The notes under the pieces: generated by a model
The model's input: only the letters and a program-made list of their open reading frames with translations
The model's database searches: none
What the model was told of the DNA's origin: nothing
Part shown: one piece after another, positions 1 through 7,180 of the stretch
Layout of the letters: each line of letters opens with the position of its first letter
How positions within the stretch are numbered: the first letter of the stretch is position 1
Position numbers and translations under genes: made by a program
Assembly: GCA_038239485.1 (NCBI GenBank)
Contig: JBBSET010000076.1
Span: forward strand, 1 to 13,245
Origin: DASQEH01 sp038239485
Lineage (GTDB): Bacteria > Actinomycetota > Actinomycetes > Propionibacteriales > Nocardioidaceae
Length of the DNA: 13,245 bases
Direction: 5' to 3'

Positions 1-385
1 GCGTCGTGATCGGCCCGTCGTGCCCAGGCTGGATGTCGACCGCGTCGGTGATCAGCCCCGAGCCTGTCTTGATCGCCAGCCGGGCAGCGATCTCCTTGCC
101 CTCACCGCCGGAGGCGATGAGCACGGCCCCCGGCGACACCGCCGCGACCAGCTGCGCCAGCGCCTCTGCCTTGGGTACCACCAGGTAGTCGGCCAGCTCC
201 GGGCTCTGGAGGACGTACACCTTGTCGGCGCCGAAACGGCTGAGCGCCGCAAGCGCGCCGTTGCTCGGCTCACCCGGGAAGACGGCGGTCGGCGAACCGA
301 GCCGGCGGGCGAACGTCAACAGCTCCGCGGTGGTCTTGCGGACGACTCCCTCGACGTGGTCGACGAGGACCAGGATCTCGCTCAC
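1..385 (-). CDS. etfA: Electron transfer flavoprotein alpha subunit, N-terminal part (cut by window edge)
   Basis: Alpha subunit of the heterodimeric electron transfer flavoprotein, a soluble carrier that takes electrons from acyl-CoA dehydrogenases and passes them towards the quinone pool. Only the first 128 codons are in the window. The protein begins MSEILVLVDHVEGVVRKTTA and continues through a Rossmann-like N-terminal domain with the stretches FGADKVYVL (about residue 53) and the glycine-rich ASGGEGKEIAARLA (about residues 95-108), typical of EtfA domain I. The FAD-binding C-terminal domain lies to the left of the window. I chose the GTG at 385-383 because an AGGAG-like Shine-Dalgarno site overlaps the etfB stop six bases upstream and the family N-terminus starts here. 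It follows etfB with a 10-bp gap, so the two subunits should be co-transcribed and made in equal amounts. The family call is firm; the partner dehydrogenase cannot be read from this fragment. Confidence 0.93.
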   Translation of the reverse strand, partial: MSEILVLVDHVEGVVRKTTAELLTFARRLGSPTAVFPGEPSNGALAALSRFGADKVYVLQSPELADYLVVPKAEALAQLVAAVSPGAVLIASGGEGKEIAARLAIKTGSGLITDAVDIQPGHDGPITT

Positions 386-395
386 GGGACGCTCC

Positions 396-1178
396 TCAAA
401 TCAGCTTCTGGCCGGCCAGGAACCCCACCAGAGCCTCGGCCCCCGACCCGTCGGCGTCGGTCACGATGATGCCCTCGCCGCGTGGGGGACGCTCGGCCGA
501 CGACGCCACCATGGTCCAAGCCGCCGCCGACCCGACGTCGCCCGCCTCGATACCCAGGTCCGACAGGGACAGTGTCTCGAGCGGTTTGCGCTTGGCCGCC
601 ATGATCTGCTTGAACGACGGGTACCGGGGCTCGTTGCACTGGTCGGTGACACTCAGTACCAGGGGGACGTCGGCTTGCACGATCTCGACCGCCGTGTCGC
701 CGTCTCGGCGGATCCGCACGGTCGACCCGTCGATGGTGACCTCGGACGCCAGCGTCAGCTGCGGCAATCCGAGCCGCTCGGCGAGCATGGCCGCGACGAC
801 GCCCATCGAGCCGTCGGTGGACGCCATCCCGCACAGCACCAGGTCGGGTTTCTGGCGCCCGACCGCGCTGGCGAGTACCAGCGACGTGCCGATCGCGTCT
901 GAACCGTGGATCGCGTCGTCCGCCACGTGCACCCCTGCGTCGGCGCCCATCTGCAGGGACTTGAGCACCGCGGCCCGGGCGGCCTCGGGCCCAACGGTGA
1001 CGATGACGACCTCGCTCTCACCGTCACTGTCGCGGATCGCGAGAGCCGCCTCGACCGCGTACTCGTCGAGCTCGGACAGCCGTCCGTCGGCGCCGGTGCG
1101 GTCCACCGTGCCGTCGGCGCTGAGCGTGCGGAGGCCGCTCGCGTCCGGCACGTACTTCACACAGACCACCAGCCTCAT
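396..1178 (-). CDS. etfB: Electron transfer flavoprotein beta subunit
   Basis: Beta subunit of the electron transfer flavoprotein, 260 residues, a usual length for EtfB. It starts MRLVVCVKYVPD, the characteristic EtfB opening. It carries GMASTDGSMGVVAAMLAERLGLPQ (about residues 117-140), which forms the nucleotide (AMP) pocket in the family, and the late EtfB motif NEPRYPSFKQIMAAKRKP near residues 182-199, which contacts the alpha subunit. The ATG at 1178 overlaps the stop of the enoyl-CoA hydratase as ATGA, and no clear Shine-Dalgarno site precedes it, so translation is probably coupled to the upstream gene. EtfA follows after 10 bp. The order hydratase-etfB-etfA suggests electrons come from acyl-CoA oxidation. 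Whether this ETF is of the ordinary or the NAD-linked bifurcating type cannot be settled without the FAD domain of etfA. Confidence 0.95.
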   Translation of the reverse strand: MRLVVCVKYVPDASGLRTLSADGTVDRTGADGRLSELDEYAVEAALAIRDSDGESEVVIVTVGPEAARAAVLKSLQMGADAGVHVADDAIHGSDAIGTSLVLASAVGRQKPDLVLCGMASTDGSMGVVAAMLAERLGLPQLTLASEVTIDGSTVRIRRDGDTAVEIVQADVPLVLSVTDQCNEPRYPSFKQIMAAKRKPLETLSLSDLGIEAGDVGSAAAWTMVASSAERPPRGEGIIVTDADGSGAEALVGFLAGQKLI

Positions 1179-1963
1179 GACGGGCTCTGTTGTCCGAAGC
1201 GCGCCTTGCCGGGGCCGTCGGCGATGAACGACGACATCCCGATCGCCCGGTCCTCGGTGGAGAACAAGGCGGCGAACTGCTGGCGCTCGATCTCCAGGCC
1301 GGTCTCCAAGTCGACCTCGAGGCCACGGTCGATCGCCTCCTTGGCCGCCCGCAGCGCGAAGCGGGGCCCCTCAGCGAAGGCCCTCGCCCATGCGACCGCA
1401 GCGTCGTAGACCTCGCCGGCCGGAAGAACCTTGTCGACGAGCCCGATGGCCAGCGCCTCGGTGGCGTCGACGAAGCGCCCGGTGAAGACGATGTCCTTCG
1501 CCTTAGACGGGCCGACAAGCCGGGTCATCCGCTGGGTGCCCCCCGCGCCGGGGATCAGGCCGAGCAGGATCTCCGGCTGGCCGAGCTTCGCGTCGTCGGC
1601 GCAGAAACGGACGTCGGCGCACAGCGCCAGCTCGCAGCCTCCGCCGAGGGCGTACCCGGTGACAGCCGCGACGACGGGCTTCGGGATGCGCGCGACAGCG
1701 GAGAAGGCGGCCTGCAGCGGGCCCGACCTCTTCAGCATGTCGGCGTAGGACATGGCCGCCATCTCCTTGATGTCGGCACCCGCGGCGAAAACCTTCTCGC
1801 CGCCGTAGACGACGACTGCGCGGATGTCGTCGCGCTCGGTCGCCTCGGCCGCGGCGGACCGGATATCGTCCTGCATTCCGGCGTCCAGAGCGTTCATCGG
1901 GGGCCGGTCCAGCCGCAGCGTGGCGACCCCGGCCGCGACGTCGAGCCGCACGTTGTTCGTCAT
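1175..1963 (-). CDS. Enoyl-CoA hydratase (crotonase family)
   Basis: A 262-residue crotonase-fold enzyme that most likely hydrates trans-2-enoyl-CoA to 3-hydroxyacyl-CoA in beta-oxidation. The oxyanion-hole segments are visible: FAAGADIKEM (about 59-68) and GYALGGGCELALCADV (about 103-118). Both catalytic glutamates of the rat mitochondrial enzyme have counterparts: E111 in GGGCELA and E131 in GQPEILLG, with the same 20-residue spacing. The stretch after them, LIPGAGGTQRMTRLVG, is also hydratase-like, which favours a true hydratase over an isomerase or dehalogenase relative. The ATG at 1963 is preferred because the homology begins there; the open frame continues upstream to about 2221, but that would run through the start of glgX. 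No Shine-Dalgarno site precedes the ATG, while a TACCCT -10-like box lies seven bases upstream, so the message may be leaderless. It heads the etfBA operon. Chain-length specificity is unknown. Confidence 0.93.
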   Translation of the reverse strand: MTNNVRLDVAAGVATLRLDRPPMNALDAGMQDDIRSAAAEATERDDIRAVVVYGGEKVFAAGADIKEMAAMSYADMLKRSGPLQAAFSAVARIPKPVVAAVTGYALGGGCELALCADVRFCADDAKLGQPEILLGLIPGAGGTQRMTRLVGPSKAKDIVFTGRFVDATEALAIGLVDKVLPAGEVYDAAVAWARAFAEGPRFALRAAKEAIDRGLEVDLETGLEIERQQFAALFSTEDRAIGMSSFIADGPGKARFGQQSPS

Positions 1964-1976
1964 GAGCGCGAGGGTA
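1961..1976 (-). promoter_or_regulatory. Candidate leaderless promoter of the enoyl-CoA hydratase-etfBA operon
   Basis: Read on the minus strand, a TACCCT hexamer (1976-1971) matches the actinobacterial -10 consensus TANNNT and is followed by seven bases and then the ATG at 1963. That spacing would place the transcription start on the A of the start codon. No Shine-Dalgarno sequence is present in the 20 bases upstream, which agrees with leaderless translation. I see no convincing -35 box at the right distance. This is inference from spacing. Confidence 0.4.
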
Positions 1977-2011
1977 GCCGACGGCCCCGCCGGCCCACGT
2001 CGTCCCCGACT

Positions 2012-2017
2012 GGAAGG
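2012..2017 (+). promoter_or_regulatory. Ribosome binding site deciding the glgX start
   Basis: GGAAGG lies nine bases before the ATG at 2027. Two other in-frame ATGs exist: at 2018, directly touching this site and so too close, and at 2033, 15 bases away and rather far. The spacing therefore favours 2027 as the start of GlgX. Confidence 0.6.
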
Positions 2018-2026
2018 ATGGGCGGC

Positions 2027-4159
2027 ATGCCGATGCCCGTAAGCCGCCAACAGGCTGTCTGGCCCGGCCACTACCAGCCGCTCGGGGCGACCTACACCGA
2101 GTCGGGCACGAACTTCGCCGTCTGGGCACCGGACGCCGAGTCGGTGACACTCTGCCTGTTCGACGAGGACGGCGAGGAGCGGCAGCTGACGCTGCTCGAG
2201 CGGACCCTCGGGATCTGGCACGGCTTCGTGCCCGACGTCGAGCCCGGGGCGCGGTACGGCTACCGGGTCGCCGGGGCGTGGGACCCCGCCGGCGGCCGCG
2301 CCTTCAGCCGCGACAAACTGCTCCTCGACCCGTATGCGCTCGCGATCGACGGGTCCGTGACACCCGACCCGTCGATGAGCGTGACGACGGCCACGCTGTC
2401 ACGCAACCCGGGCGACACAGCCGCCTACACCGCCCGGAGCGTCGTCGTCGACGGCGCCGGGTTCGACTGGGGCGACGACCGACGCCCCGATGCCCTGTGG
2501 GGTCGCACCGTCATCTACGAGGCGCACGTCCGTGGCCTCACGAAGCTGCACCCCGACATCCCGGAGCACCAACGCGGCACCTACGCGGGTCTCGCCAACC
2601 CCGTCGTGACCGACTACCTCCGCGAGCTCGGCGTGACGTCGGTCGAGCTGCTCCCTGTCCACCACGCTGTCTCGGAGTTCGCGCTGCACGAGCGTGGCCT
2701 GGTCAACTACTGGGGGTACAACAGCATCGGCTTCTTCGCCCCGCATGCCGGCTACTCGTCCAGCGGCACCCGCGGCCAGCAGGTCACCGAGTTCAAGCAG
2801 ATGGTCAAGGACCTGCACGCAGCCGGGCTCGAGGTGATCCTCGACGTGGTCTACAACCACACCGCCGAAGGCGGCCCTACCGGCCCGGCGCTGAGCTTCC
2901 GCGGCTTCGACGAGGGCACCTACTACCGCCACGACTCCGCCGGCCGCTACATCGACGTGACCGGCTGCGGCAACAGCGTCAACGCCTCCGAGCCACAGGT
3001 TCTTCAGCTGGTGATGGACTCGTTGCGCTACTGGGTCACCGAGATGCACGTCGACGGGTTCCGCTTCGACCTCGCGTCGGCCCTGGCTCGAGGAGTCCGC
3101 GGGCTGGTCAACATGCGGGCGCCGTTCCTCACCGCCATCCATCAGGACCCCGTGCTGCGGGCGGTCAAGCTGATCGCCGAACCGTGGGACGTGACCAGCG
3201 AGGGCTACCTGGTCGGCCGGTTCCCGTCGCTGTGGTGCGAGTGGAACGACAAGTACCGCGACAGCGTCCGCGACTTCTGGCGCGGCCAGTCCGGGGGCGT
3301 GCGCGACCTGGCCAGCCGGTTCTCCGGGTCGAGCGACCTGTATGCCGACGACGGCCGGGCGCCGTTCTCGTCGGTCAACTTCGTCACCGCCCACGACGGG
3401 TTCACCTTGCGCGACCTGGTCAGCTACAACGGCAAGCACAACGAGTCCAACGGTGAGGACAACCGCGACGGCAGCGACAACAACCGGTCCTGGAACTGCG
3501 GCGTCGAGGGTGACACCGACGACCCGCCGGTGCTGGCACTGCGACGGCGCCAGACGGCGAACATCTTGGCCACACTGCTGCTGTCGACCGGCGTCCCCAT
3601 GATCACGGCAGGCGACGAGCGCGGCCGCACCCAGCGCGGCAACAACAACGCCTTCTGTCACGACGACGAGATCTCCTGGCTGTCGTGGCACGACGATCCG
3701 CAGTGGGCTCACCTGCGTGACCTGACCAGGACTCTGCTCGCGATGCGCGAGGCCCACCCGGTACTGCGCCAGCGCTACTTCTTCGCCGGCAAGCCGCTGG
3801 ACGACTCAGGTGGCAAGGACATCACCTGGCTCACGCCGTCGGGGGACGAGATGACCGAACGCGACTGGCTCGACCACAGCGCCGCGACCCTCGGCATCTT
3901 CCTGGCCGGTGACCAGCTTCGGGCGGTGGACCGACGCGGAGTCCGTCGGCGCGACACGTCCTATCTGATCTGGCTGCATGCCGGGTCTGAGCCCGTCGAT
4001 GTCACGCTCCCGGCGGCTTGGGCGGACCATTACGAGGAGGTCGTGCGCACGGATGCCCAGCTCAGCTCGGAGCCGTGGAAGCCCGGTTCGACGGTGCAGC
4101 TGCTTGACCGAACGGTGGCGGTCTTCGAAGCAGTCGCAGAGCCGAGGGCTGGGCCGTAG
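2027..4159 (+). CDS. glgX: Glycogen debranching enzyme GlgX (TreX type)
   Basis: Isoamylase-type debranching enzyme of family GH13, 710 residues, normal for GlgX. It hydrolyses alpha-1,6 branches of glycogen, mainly the short stubs left by phosphorylase. An N-terminal CBM48-like domain (about residues 12-105, with GTNFAVWAPDAESVTLCLFD) is followed by the (beta/alpha)8 barrel. All four GH13 motifs are visible: VILDVVYNHT (270-279), GFRFDLAS with nucleophile D348, LIAEPWD with acid/base E385, and TAHDGF with H456 and transition-state stabiliser D457. NYWGYNSIGFFAPHAGYSS and GCGNSVNASEP are typical of the isoamylase/GlgX branch and exclude GlgB or TreZ. The ATG at 2027 was chosen by its ribosome binding site. 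It is divergent from the hydratase operon and convergent with glgP, whose product makes its likely substrate. A trehalose-producing role via TreY/TreZ (name treX) is possible, but neither partner is in the window. Confidence 0.96.
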   Translation: MPMPVSRQQAVWPGHYQPLGATYTESGTNFAVWAPDAESVTLCLFDEDGEERQLTLLERTLGIWHGFVPDVEPGARYGYRVAGAWDPAGGRAFSRDKLLLDPYALAIDGSVTPDPSMSVTTATLSRNPGDTAAYTARSVVVDGAGFDWGDDRRPDALWGRTVIYEAHVRGLTKLHPDIPEHQRGTYAGLANPVVTDYLRELGVTSVELLPVHHAVSEFALHERGLVNYWGYNSIGFFAPHAGYSSSGTRGQQVTEFKQMVKDLHAAGLEVILDVVYNHTAEGGPTGPALSFRGFDEGTYYRHDSAGRYIDVTGCGNSVNASEPQVLQLVMDSLRYWVTEMHVDGFRFDLASALARGVRGLVNMRAPFLTAIHQDPVLRAVKLIAEPWDVTSEGYLVGRFPSLWCEWNDKYRDSVRDFWRGQSGGVRDLASRFSGSSDLYADDGRAPFSSVNFVTAHDGFTLRDLVSYNGKHNESNGEDNRDGSDNNRSWNCGVEGDTDDPPVLALRRRQTANILATLLLSTGVPMITAGDERGRTQRGNNNAFCHDDEISWLSWHDDPQWAHLRDLTRTLLAMREAHPVLRQRYFFAGKPLDDSGGKDITWLTPSGDEMTERDWLDHSAATLGIFLAGDQLRAVDRRGVRRRDTSYLIWLHAGSEPVDVTLPAAWADHYEEVVRTDAQLSSEPWKPGSTVQLLDRTVAVFEAVAEPRAGP

Positions 4160-4196
4160 GCGCTCGCCGCGGACTCGCGGACCCTCAGCGAGCGCC
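4159..4196. terminator. Inverted repeat between convergent glgX and glgP, possible terminator
   Basis: A perfect 9-bp inverted repeat, GGCGCTCGC at 4159-4167 and GCGAGCGCC at 4188-4196, begins on the last base of the glgX stop codon. A second small hairpin, CCGCG-GACT-CGCGG at 4167-4180, is nested in its loop. There is no T run after it, so it is not a classical intrinsic terminator, but GC-rich hairpins without a tail are common after actinobacterial genes. The remaining gap to 4331 holds only a weak 6-bp repeat (4285-4290 with 4309-4314) and no gene that I can see. Confidence 0.4.
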
Positions 4197-4331
4197 GCGG
4201 CATGGACTGGACCGCAGCTTCGATCGGTCGACCTCGACACCATGATGGCTCCTGGACGGGTGACCACGACACACCCGTGCCGGCGCTCAGGCGTCCGCCC
4301 GACCCCGGCTGAGCCCAGTCCACGTCGAGCG

Positions 4332-6923
4332 TCAGCTCACATCCGGGTCGTTGACGTTCAGCGGCCAGGCGACCACACCGACATCCGCCGAGGAGACCAG
4401 CAGCTCGTTCTTCGGCAGGATCCGCACGGTGTAGCCGAAGGGGCCGGTGTGGTCGAGCGGGATGTCGGCCTCGAACCGGTGGCGGCCCGCTTCGTACGTC
4501 TCAGCGTGCGTCAGGCTGGCGACTCGCGGGTCGCGAAGCTGGTCGTCGCCGGCGACCCGCCCGTGTACGACCTGGACGTCGACGTCGTCGGGAGTGAGAT
4601 CACCGAGCGCAGCGAAGACCCGCACCGTCAGGTTGGAGCCGAGGGCGGGCGCATCGCTGACGCCGCTCGACTCCACGTGCTCGATGCGGACGTGCGGCCA
4701 GCCCGAACGCACCTTGGCCTTCCACTTCGCCAGGTCGACGACCGTCTGGTTGTCGCTGGAGACGCGGCGCGAGCCAAGGGCCGCAGGGGTGTACAGCTGG
4801 CGGACGTAGTCGGCGACCATCCGGGAAGCGAGCACCTTCGGGCCGAGCGACTTGAGGGTATGCCGGACCATCTCGATCCAGCGGGTCGGGACCCTGTCGC
4901 CGTCGAGGTCGTAGAAACGAGGCGTCACCTCGTCCTCGAGCAGGTCGTAGAGCGCAGCCGCCTCGATGTCGTCGCGCCGGTCCGGGTCCTCGACGCCATC
5001 CGCCGACGGGATCGCCCAGCCGTTGTCGCCGTCGAACCACTCGTCCCACCAGCCGTCGAGGATGGACAGGTTGAGCCCGCCGTTGAGTGCGGCTTTCATC
5101 CCCGACGTCCCACAGGCCTCGTACGGCCGCAGCGGGTTGTTCAGCCAGACGTCACAACCCGGGTAGAGCGGCTGGGCCATGGCGATGTCGTAGTTGGGCA
5201 GGAACACCATCCGGTGCCGCACCTCGGGGTCGTCGGAGAACCGGACGATCTCCTGGATCAGCTTCTTGCCACCGTCGTCGGCGGGGTGCGACTTGCCGGC
5301 GATGACGAGCTGGATGGGCCGGTCGGGGTTGAGGAGCAGGCTCTTGAGCCGGTCCGGGTCGCGCATCATCAGGGTCAGCCGCTTGTAGGACGGGACACGG
5401 CGCGCGAAGCCGATGGTCAAGATGTCCGGATCGAGCACCGAGTCGACCCAGCCGAGCTCGGCCGGAGAGGCACCGCGGGTCAACCACGACTCCCTGACCC
5501 GGTCGCGGACGTCCTCGACCAGGTTCCGGCGAAGCTGGCGCTTGGTCTCCCACAGCGACCGTGACGGGATCTTGTCGATCGCGCTCCAGTCGCTCGAGCG
5601 CTCCATCGACTCCAGCACCGCTTCACGCTCGGCCAGCTCGAACACCTCGCGAGCGACCCAGGTCGGCGCGTGGACGCCGTTCGTGATCGAGGTGATCGGG
5701 ACGTCGTTCTCGTCGAAGCCCGGCCACAGCCCGGAGAACATCTCCCGTGAGACATGTCCGTGCAGCTGGCTGACGCCGTTGGCGCGGCCGGCGAGCCGAA
5801 AGCCCATCACGGCCATGTTGAAGACGGTGCGGTCGCCGCCCTCGTAGTCCTCGGTGCCGAGGGCGAGCACTTTGCCGACCGGGACCCCGGCGATCGCGTT
5901 CTCGCCGCTGAACTGCATCTCGATCAGCTCGCGAGGGAACCTGTCGATACCTGCCGGCACCGGAGTGTGGGTGGTGAAGACGGTGCCGGCGCGCGCCTTC
6001 TCGAGCGCGGCGTCGAAGTCGAGGCCCTCCGACGAGATGAACTCGCAGATCCGCTCGATGCCGAGGAAGCCGGCGTGGCCCTCGTTGGTGTGGAACACCT
6101 CCGGTGCGGGGAAGGAGGTGATCTCGGAGTAGGCACGGATGGCCCGCACGCCGCCGACGCCGAGCAGCAGCTCCTGCAGGAGCCGGTGGTCGGACCCGCC
6201 GCCGTACAGCCGGTCGGTGACGTCGCGCATCGGGGGAGGGTTCTCCTCGATGTCGGAGTCCATCAGCAGCAGCGGCACCCGACCAACTTGGGCGACCCAG
6301 ACATGGGCCGACAGCTTCGCTCCGCCCGGCGCGTCGATGGTGACCTTGACCGGCGCGTCGTCGAGCTCGCGCAGCAGGGCGATCGGAAGCTCGTCGGGGT
6401 CGAGCACGGGGTAGCGCTCCTGCTGCCACCCCTCCCTCGACAGTGACTGACGGAAGTAGCCGTGGCGGTAGAGGAGCCCGACACCCACGATCGGCACCCC
6501 GAGGTCACTGGCGGACTTGAGGTGGTCGCCGGCGAGGATGCCGAGGCCGCCGGAGTACTGCGGTAGCACCGCGGTGATACCGAACTCCGGTGAGAAGTAG
6601 CCGATGCTCCGCGGGGCGCCCTCCCCGAGCGACTGGTACCAGCGGTTGCCGGTCATGTACTCGTCGAGGTCCGCCCGGGCGAGCTCCAACCGCTTGATGA
6701 AACGCTTGTCGCGGCCCAGCGTGCGCAGCCGCTCAGCGGGAATGGCGCCGAGGAAGCGGACCGGGTCGTGGTGGCTCGCCTCCCACGCATGCGCGTCCAC
6801 CGCCTCGAAGAGATCCTGGGTCTCCGGATGCCACGACCAGCGCAGGTTGCTCACGAGGTCCTCGAGAGGGCGCAGCGAGTCGGGCAAGACGGGGCGGACG
6901 GTGAACCGTCGGATAGCGCGCAC
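4332..6923 (-). CDS. glgP: Glycogen (alpha-glucan) phosphorylase
   Basis: GT35 alpha-glucan phosphorylase that releases glucose-1-phosphate from the ends of alpha-1,4-glucan using inorganic phosphate and pyridoxal phosphate. It has 863 residues, the size of the actinobacterial short type. The N-terminal 100 or so residues (MRAIRRFTVRPVLPDSL, then LRWSWHPETQDLF) are the DUF3417-like domain of this subfamily. GYFSPEFG at about 108-115 and YSGGLGILAGDHLKSASDLG at 123-142 begin the catalytic core. EACGTSGMKAALNGGLN holds the PLP-binding lysine, K610. The last 150 residues (from about GWPHVRIEHVESSGV) form the extra C-terminal domain seen in actinobacterial homologues. The start is GTG at 6923: no Shine-Dalgarno site, but a TACCGT box six bases upstream suggests a leaderless message. 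It converges with glgX and diverges from the importer operon. No defect was seen. Confidence 0.96.
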   Translation of the reverse strand: MRAIRRFTVRPVLPDSLRPLEDLVSNLRWSWHPETQDLFEAVDAHAWEASHHDPVRFLGAIPAERLRTLGRDKRFIKRLELARADLDEYMTGNRWYQSLGEGAPRSIGYFSPEFGITAVLPQYSGGLGILAGDHLKSASDLGVPIVGVGLLYRHGYFRQSLSREGWQQERYPVLDPDELPIALLRELDDAPVKVTIDAPGGAKLSAHVWVAQVGRVPLLLMDSDIEENPPPMRDVTDRLYGGGSDHRLLQELLLGVGGVRAIRAYSEITSFPAPEVFHTNEGHAGFLGIERICEFISSEGLDFDAALEKARAGTVFTTHTPVPAGIDRFPRELIEMQFSGENAIAGVPVGKVLALGTEDYEGGDRTVFNMAVMGFRLAGRANGVSQLHGHVSREMFSGLWPGFDENDVPITSITNGVHAPTWVAREVFELAEREAVLESMERSSDWSAIDKIPSRSLWETKRQLRRNLVEDVRDRVRESWLTRGASPAELGWVDSVLDPDILTIGFARRVPSYKRLTLMMRDPDRLKSLLLNPDRPIQLVIAGKSHPADDGGKKLIQEIVRFSDDPEVRHRMVFLPNYDIAMAQPLYPGCDVWLNNPLRPYEACGTSGMKAALNGGLNLSILDGWWDEWFDGDNGWAIPSADGVEDPDRRDDIEAAALYDLLEDEVTPRFYDLDGDRVPTRWIEMVRHTLKSLGPKVLASRMVADYVRQLYTPAALGSRRVSSDNQTVVDLAKWKAKVRSGWPHVRIEHVESSGVSDAPALGSNLTVRVFAALGDLTPDDVDVQVVHGRVAGDDQLRDPRVASLTHAETYEAGRHRFEADIPLDHTGPFGYTVRILPKNELLVSSADVGVVAWPLNVNDPDVS

Positions 6924-6938
6924 TGAGAAACGGTACCG
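6921..6938 (-). promoter_or_regulatory. Candidate leaderless glgP promoter with overlapping palindrome
   Basis: On the minus strand TACCGT (6935-6930) fits the -10 consensus TANNNT and is followed by six bases and then the GTG start at 6923, placing the likely transcription start on the start codon. The box is embedded in the perfect 8-bp palindrome CGGTACCG (6931-6938), which could be a repressor or activator site. No Shine-Dalgarno sequence is visible. A -35 box is not obvious at 16-18 bp. Confidence 0.4.
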
Positions 6939-7002
6939 ACAAGGGCGACCTATCTACTAACCGGCCTCACGCCCGCCAGGTCACGTCTGACGCTTGGGAG
7001 TA

Positions 7003-7034
7003 TTTCCCATTTTATACCTATGAAAGATGGGAAA
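7003..7034. promoter_or_regulatory. AT-rich 32-bp palindrome, probable operator/promoter region
   Basis: A perfect 8-bp inverted repeat, TTTCCCAT (7003-7010) and ATGGGAAA (7027-7034), flanks 16 bp. With a T-G pair and two T-A pairs inside, it extends to 11 pairs in RNA. The centre contains the promoter-like TATACC and TATGAA (7013-7024) and, on the other strand, TATAAA. GGGAG at 6996-7000 can pair with TTCCC at 7004-7008 as a competing hairpin. The AT-richness stands out from the GC-rich surroundings. Its size and position between divergent glgP and the importer operon suit an operator, but no regulator gene is in the window. Confidence 0.5.
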
Positions 7035-7096
7035 TGAGGACCCACAGTGGCTCCTTGATCACGAAGCGTGGCGGATCAGCGTTGTGGGTGGCCTCA
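7035..7096 (+). ncRNA. Structured 62-nt stem-loop in the importer operon leader (unassigned cis-regulatory RNA candidate)
   Basis: TGAGGACCCACA (7035-7046) pairs with TGTGGGT-gg-CCTCA (7083-7096) over 12 Watson-Crick pairs with a two-base GG bulge. Two G-U pairs and one G-C pair extend the stem to 7049/7080. Inside, TGATC (7056-7060) pairs with GATCA (7074-7078), and ACG (7061-7063) pairs with CGT (7067-7069) around an AAG triloop, leaving an asymmetric internal loop and a four-base bulge. It begins on the base after the preceding palindrome and ends 95 bases before the GTG of the binding protein gene. There is no T run, so it is not an intrinsic terminator. I compared it from memory with SAM, TPP, cobalamin, T-box and guanidine classes and found no match. 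A protein-binding DNA element is an alternative. Confidence 0.45.
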
Positions 7097-7155
7097 CACG
7101 CGCCACTTCAGCGAAAAGACGAAATGTCCGGTGCCGAACCAGTAGCCTATGTCGC

Positions 7156-7167
7156 GTAGTTCACTAC
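7156..7167. repeat. Short palindrome upstream of the importer ribosome binding site
   Basis: GTAGT-TC-ACTAC is a perfect 5-bp inverted repeat 13 bases before the Shine-Dalgarno site. TAGCCT at 7143-7148 just upstream resembles a -10 box, so this could be an operator just downstream of a proximal promoter. It is short enough to arise by chance. Confidence 0.25.
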
Positions 7168-7180
7168 ATCATACTTACTT

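Noticed and set aside
1190..2026. Long plus-strand frame continuing upstream of glgX
   Set aside because: It is antisense to the hydratase and its translation is Arg/Gly-rich with no domain. GlgX homology begins at about 2027.
1964..2221. Upstream in-frame extension of the enoyl-CoA hydratase (about 86 extra residues)
   Set aside because: The extra sequence has no crotonase similarity and lies over the start and first 195 bases of glgX on the other strand. The family N-terminus matches the ATG at 1963.
2399..3757. Long minus-strand open frame within glgX
   Set aside because: It is the antisense shadow of a well-identified GH13 gene, Val/Ala/Arg-rich without motifs, as expected in high-G+C DNA.
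4285..4314. Weak inverted repeat GCTCAG/CTGAGC as a glgP terminator
   Set aside because: Only six pairs with an 18-base loop and no T run on the glgP strand; it is close to chance expectation.
3978..5564. Plus-strand open frame across the glgX end and the glgP gene
   Set aside because: It overlaps two firmly identified genes, is low in complexity and shows no recognisable domain.
7011..7016. TATAAA on the minus strand as the main glgP promoter
   Set aside because: No -35 box at a suitable distance, and a start-proximal TANNNT box gives a simpler leaderless start. It is kept only as an alternative.
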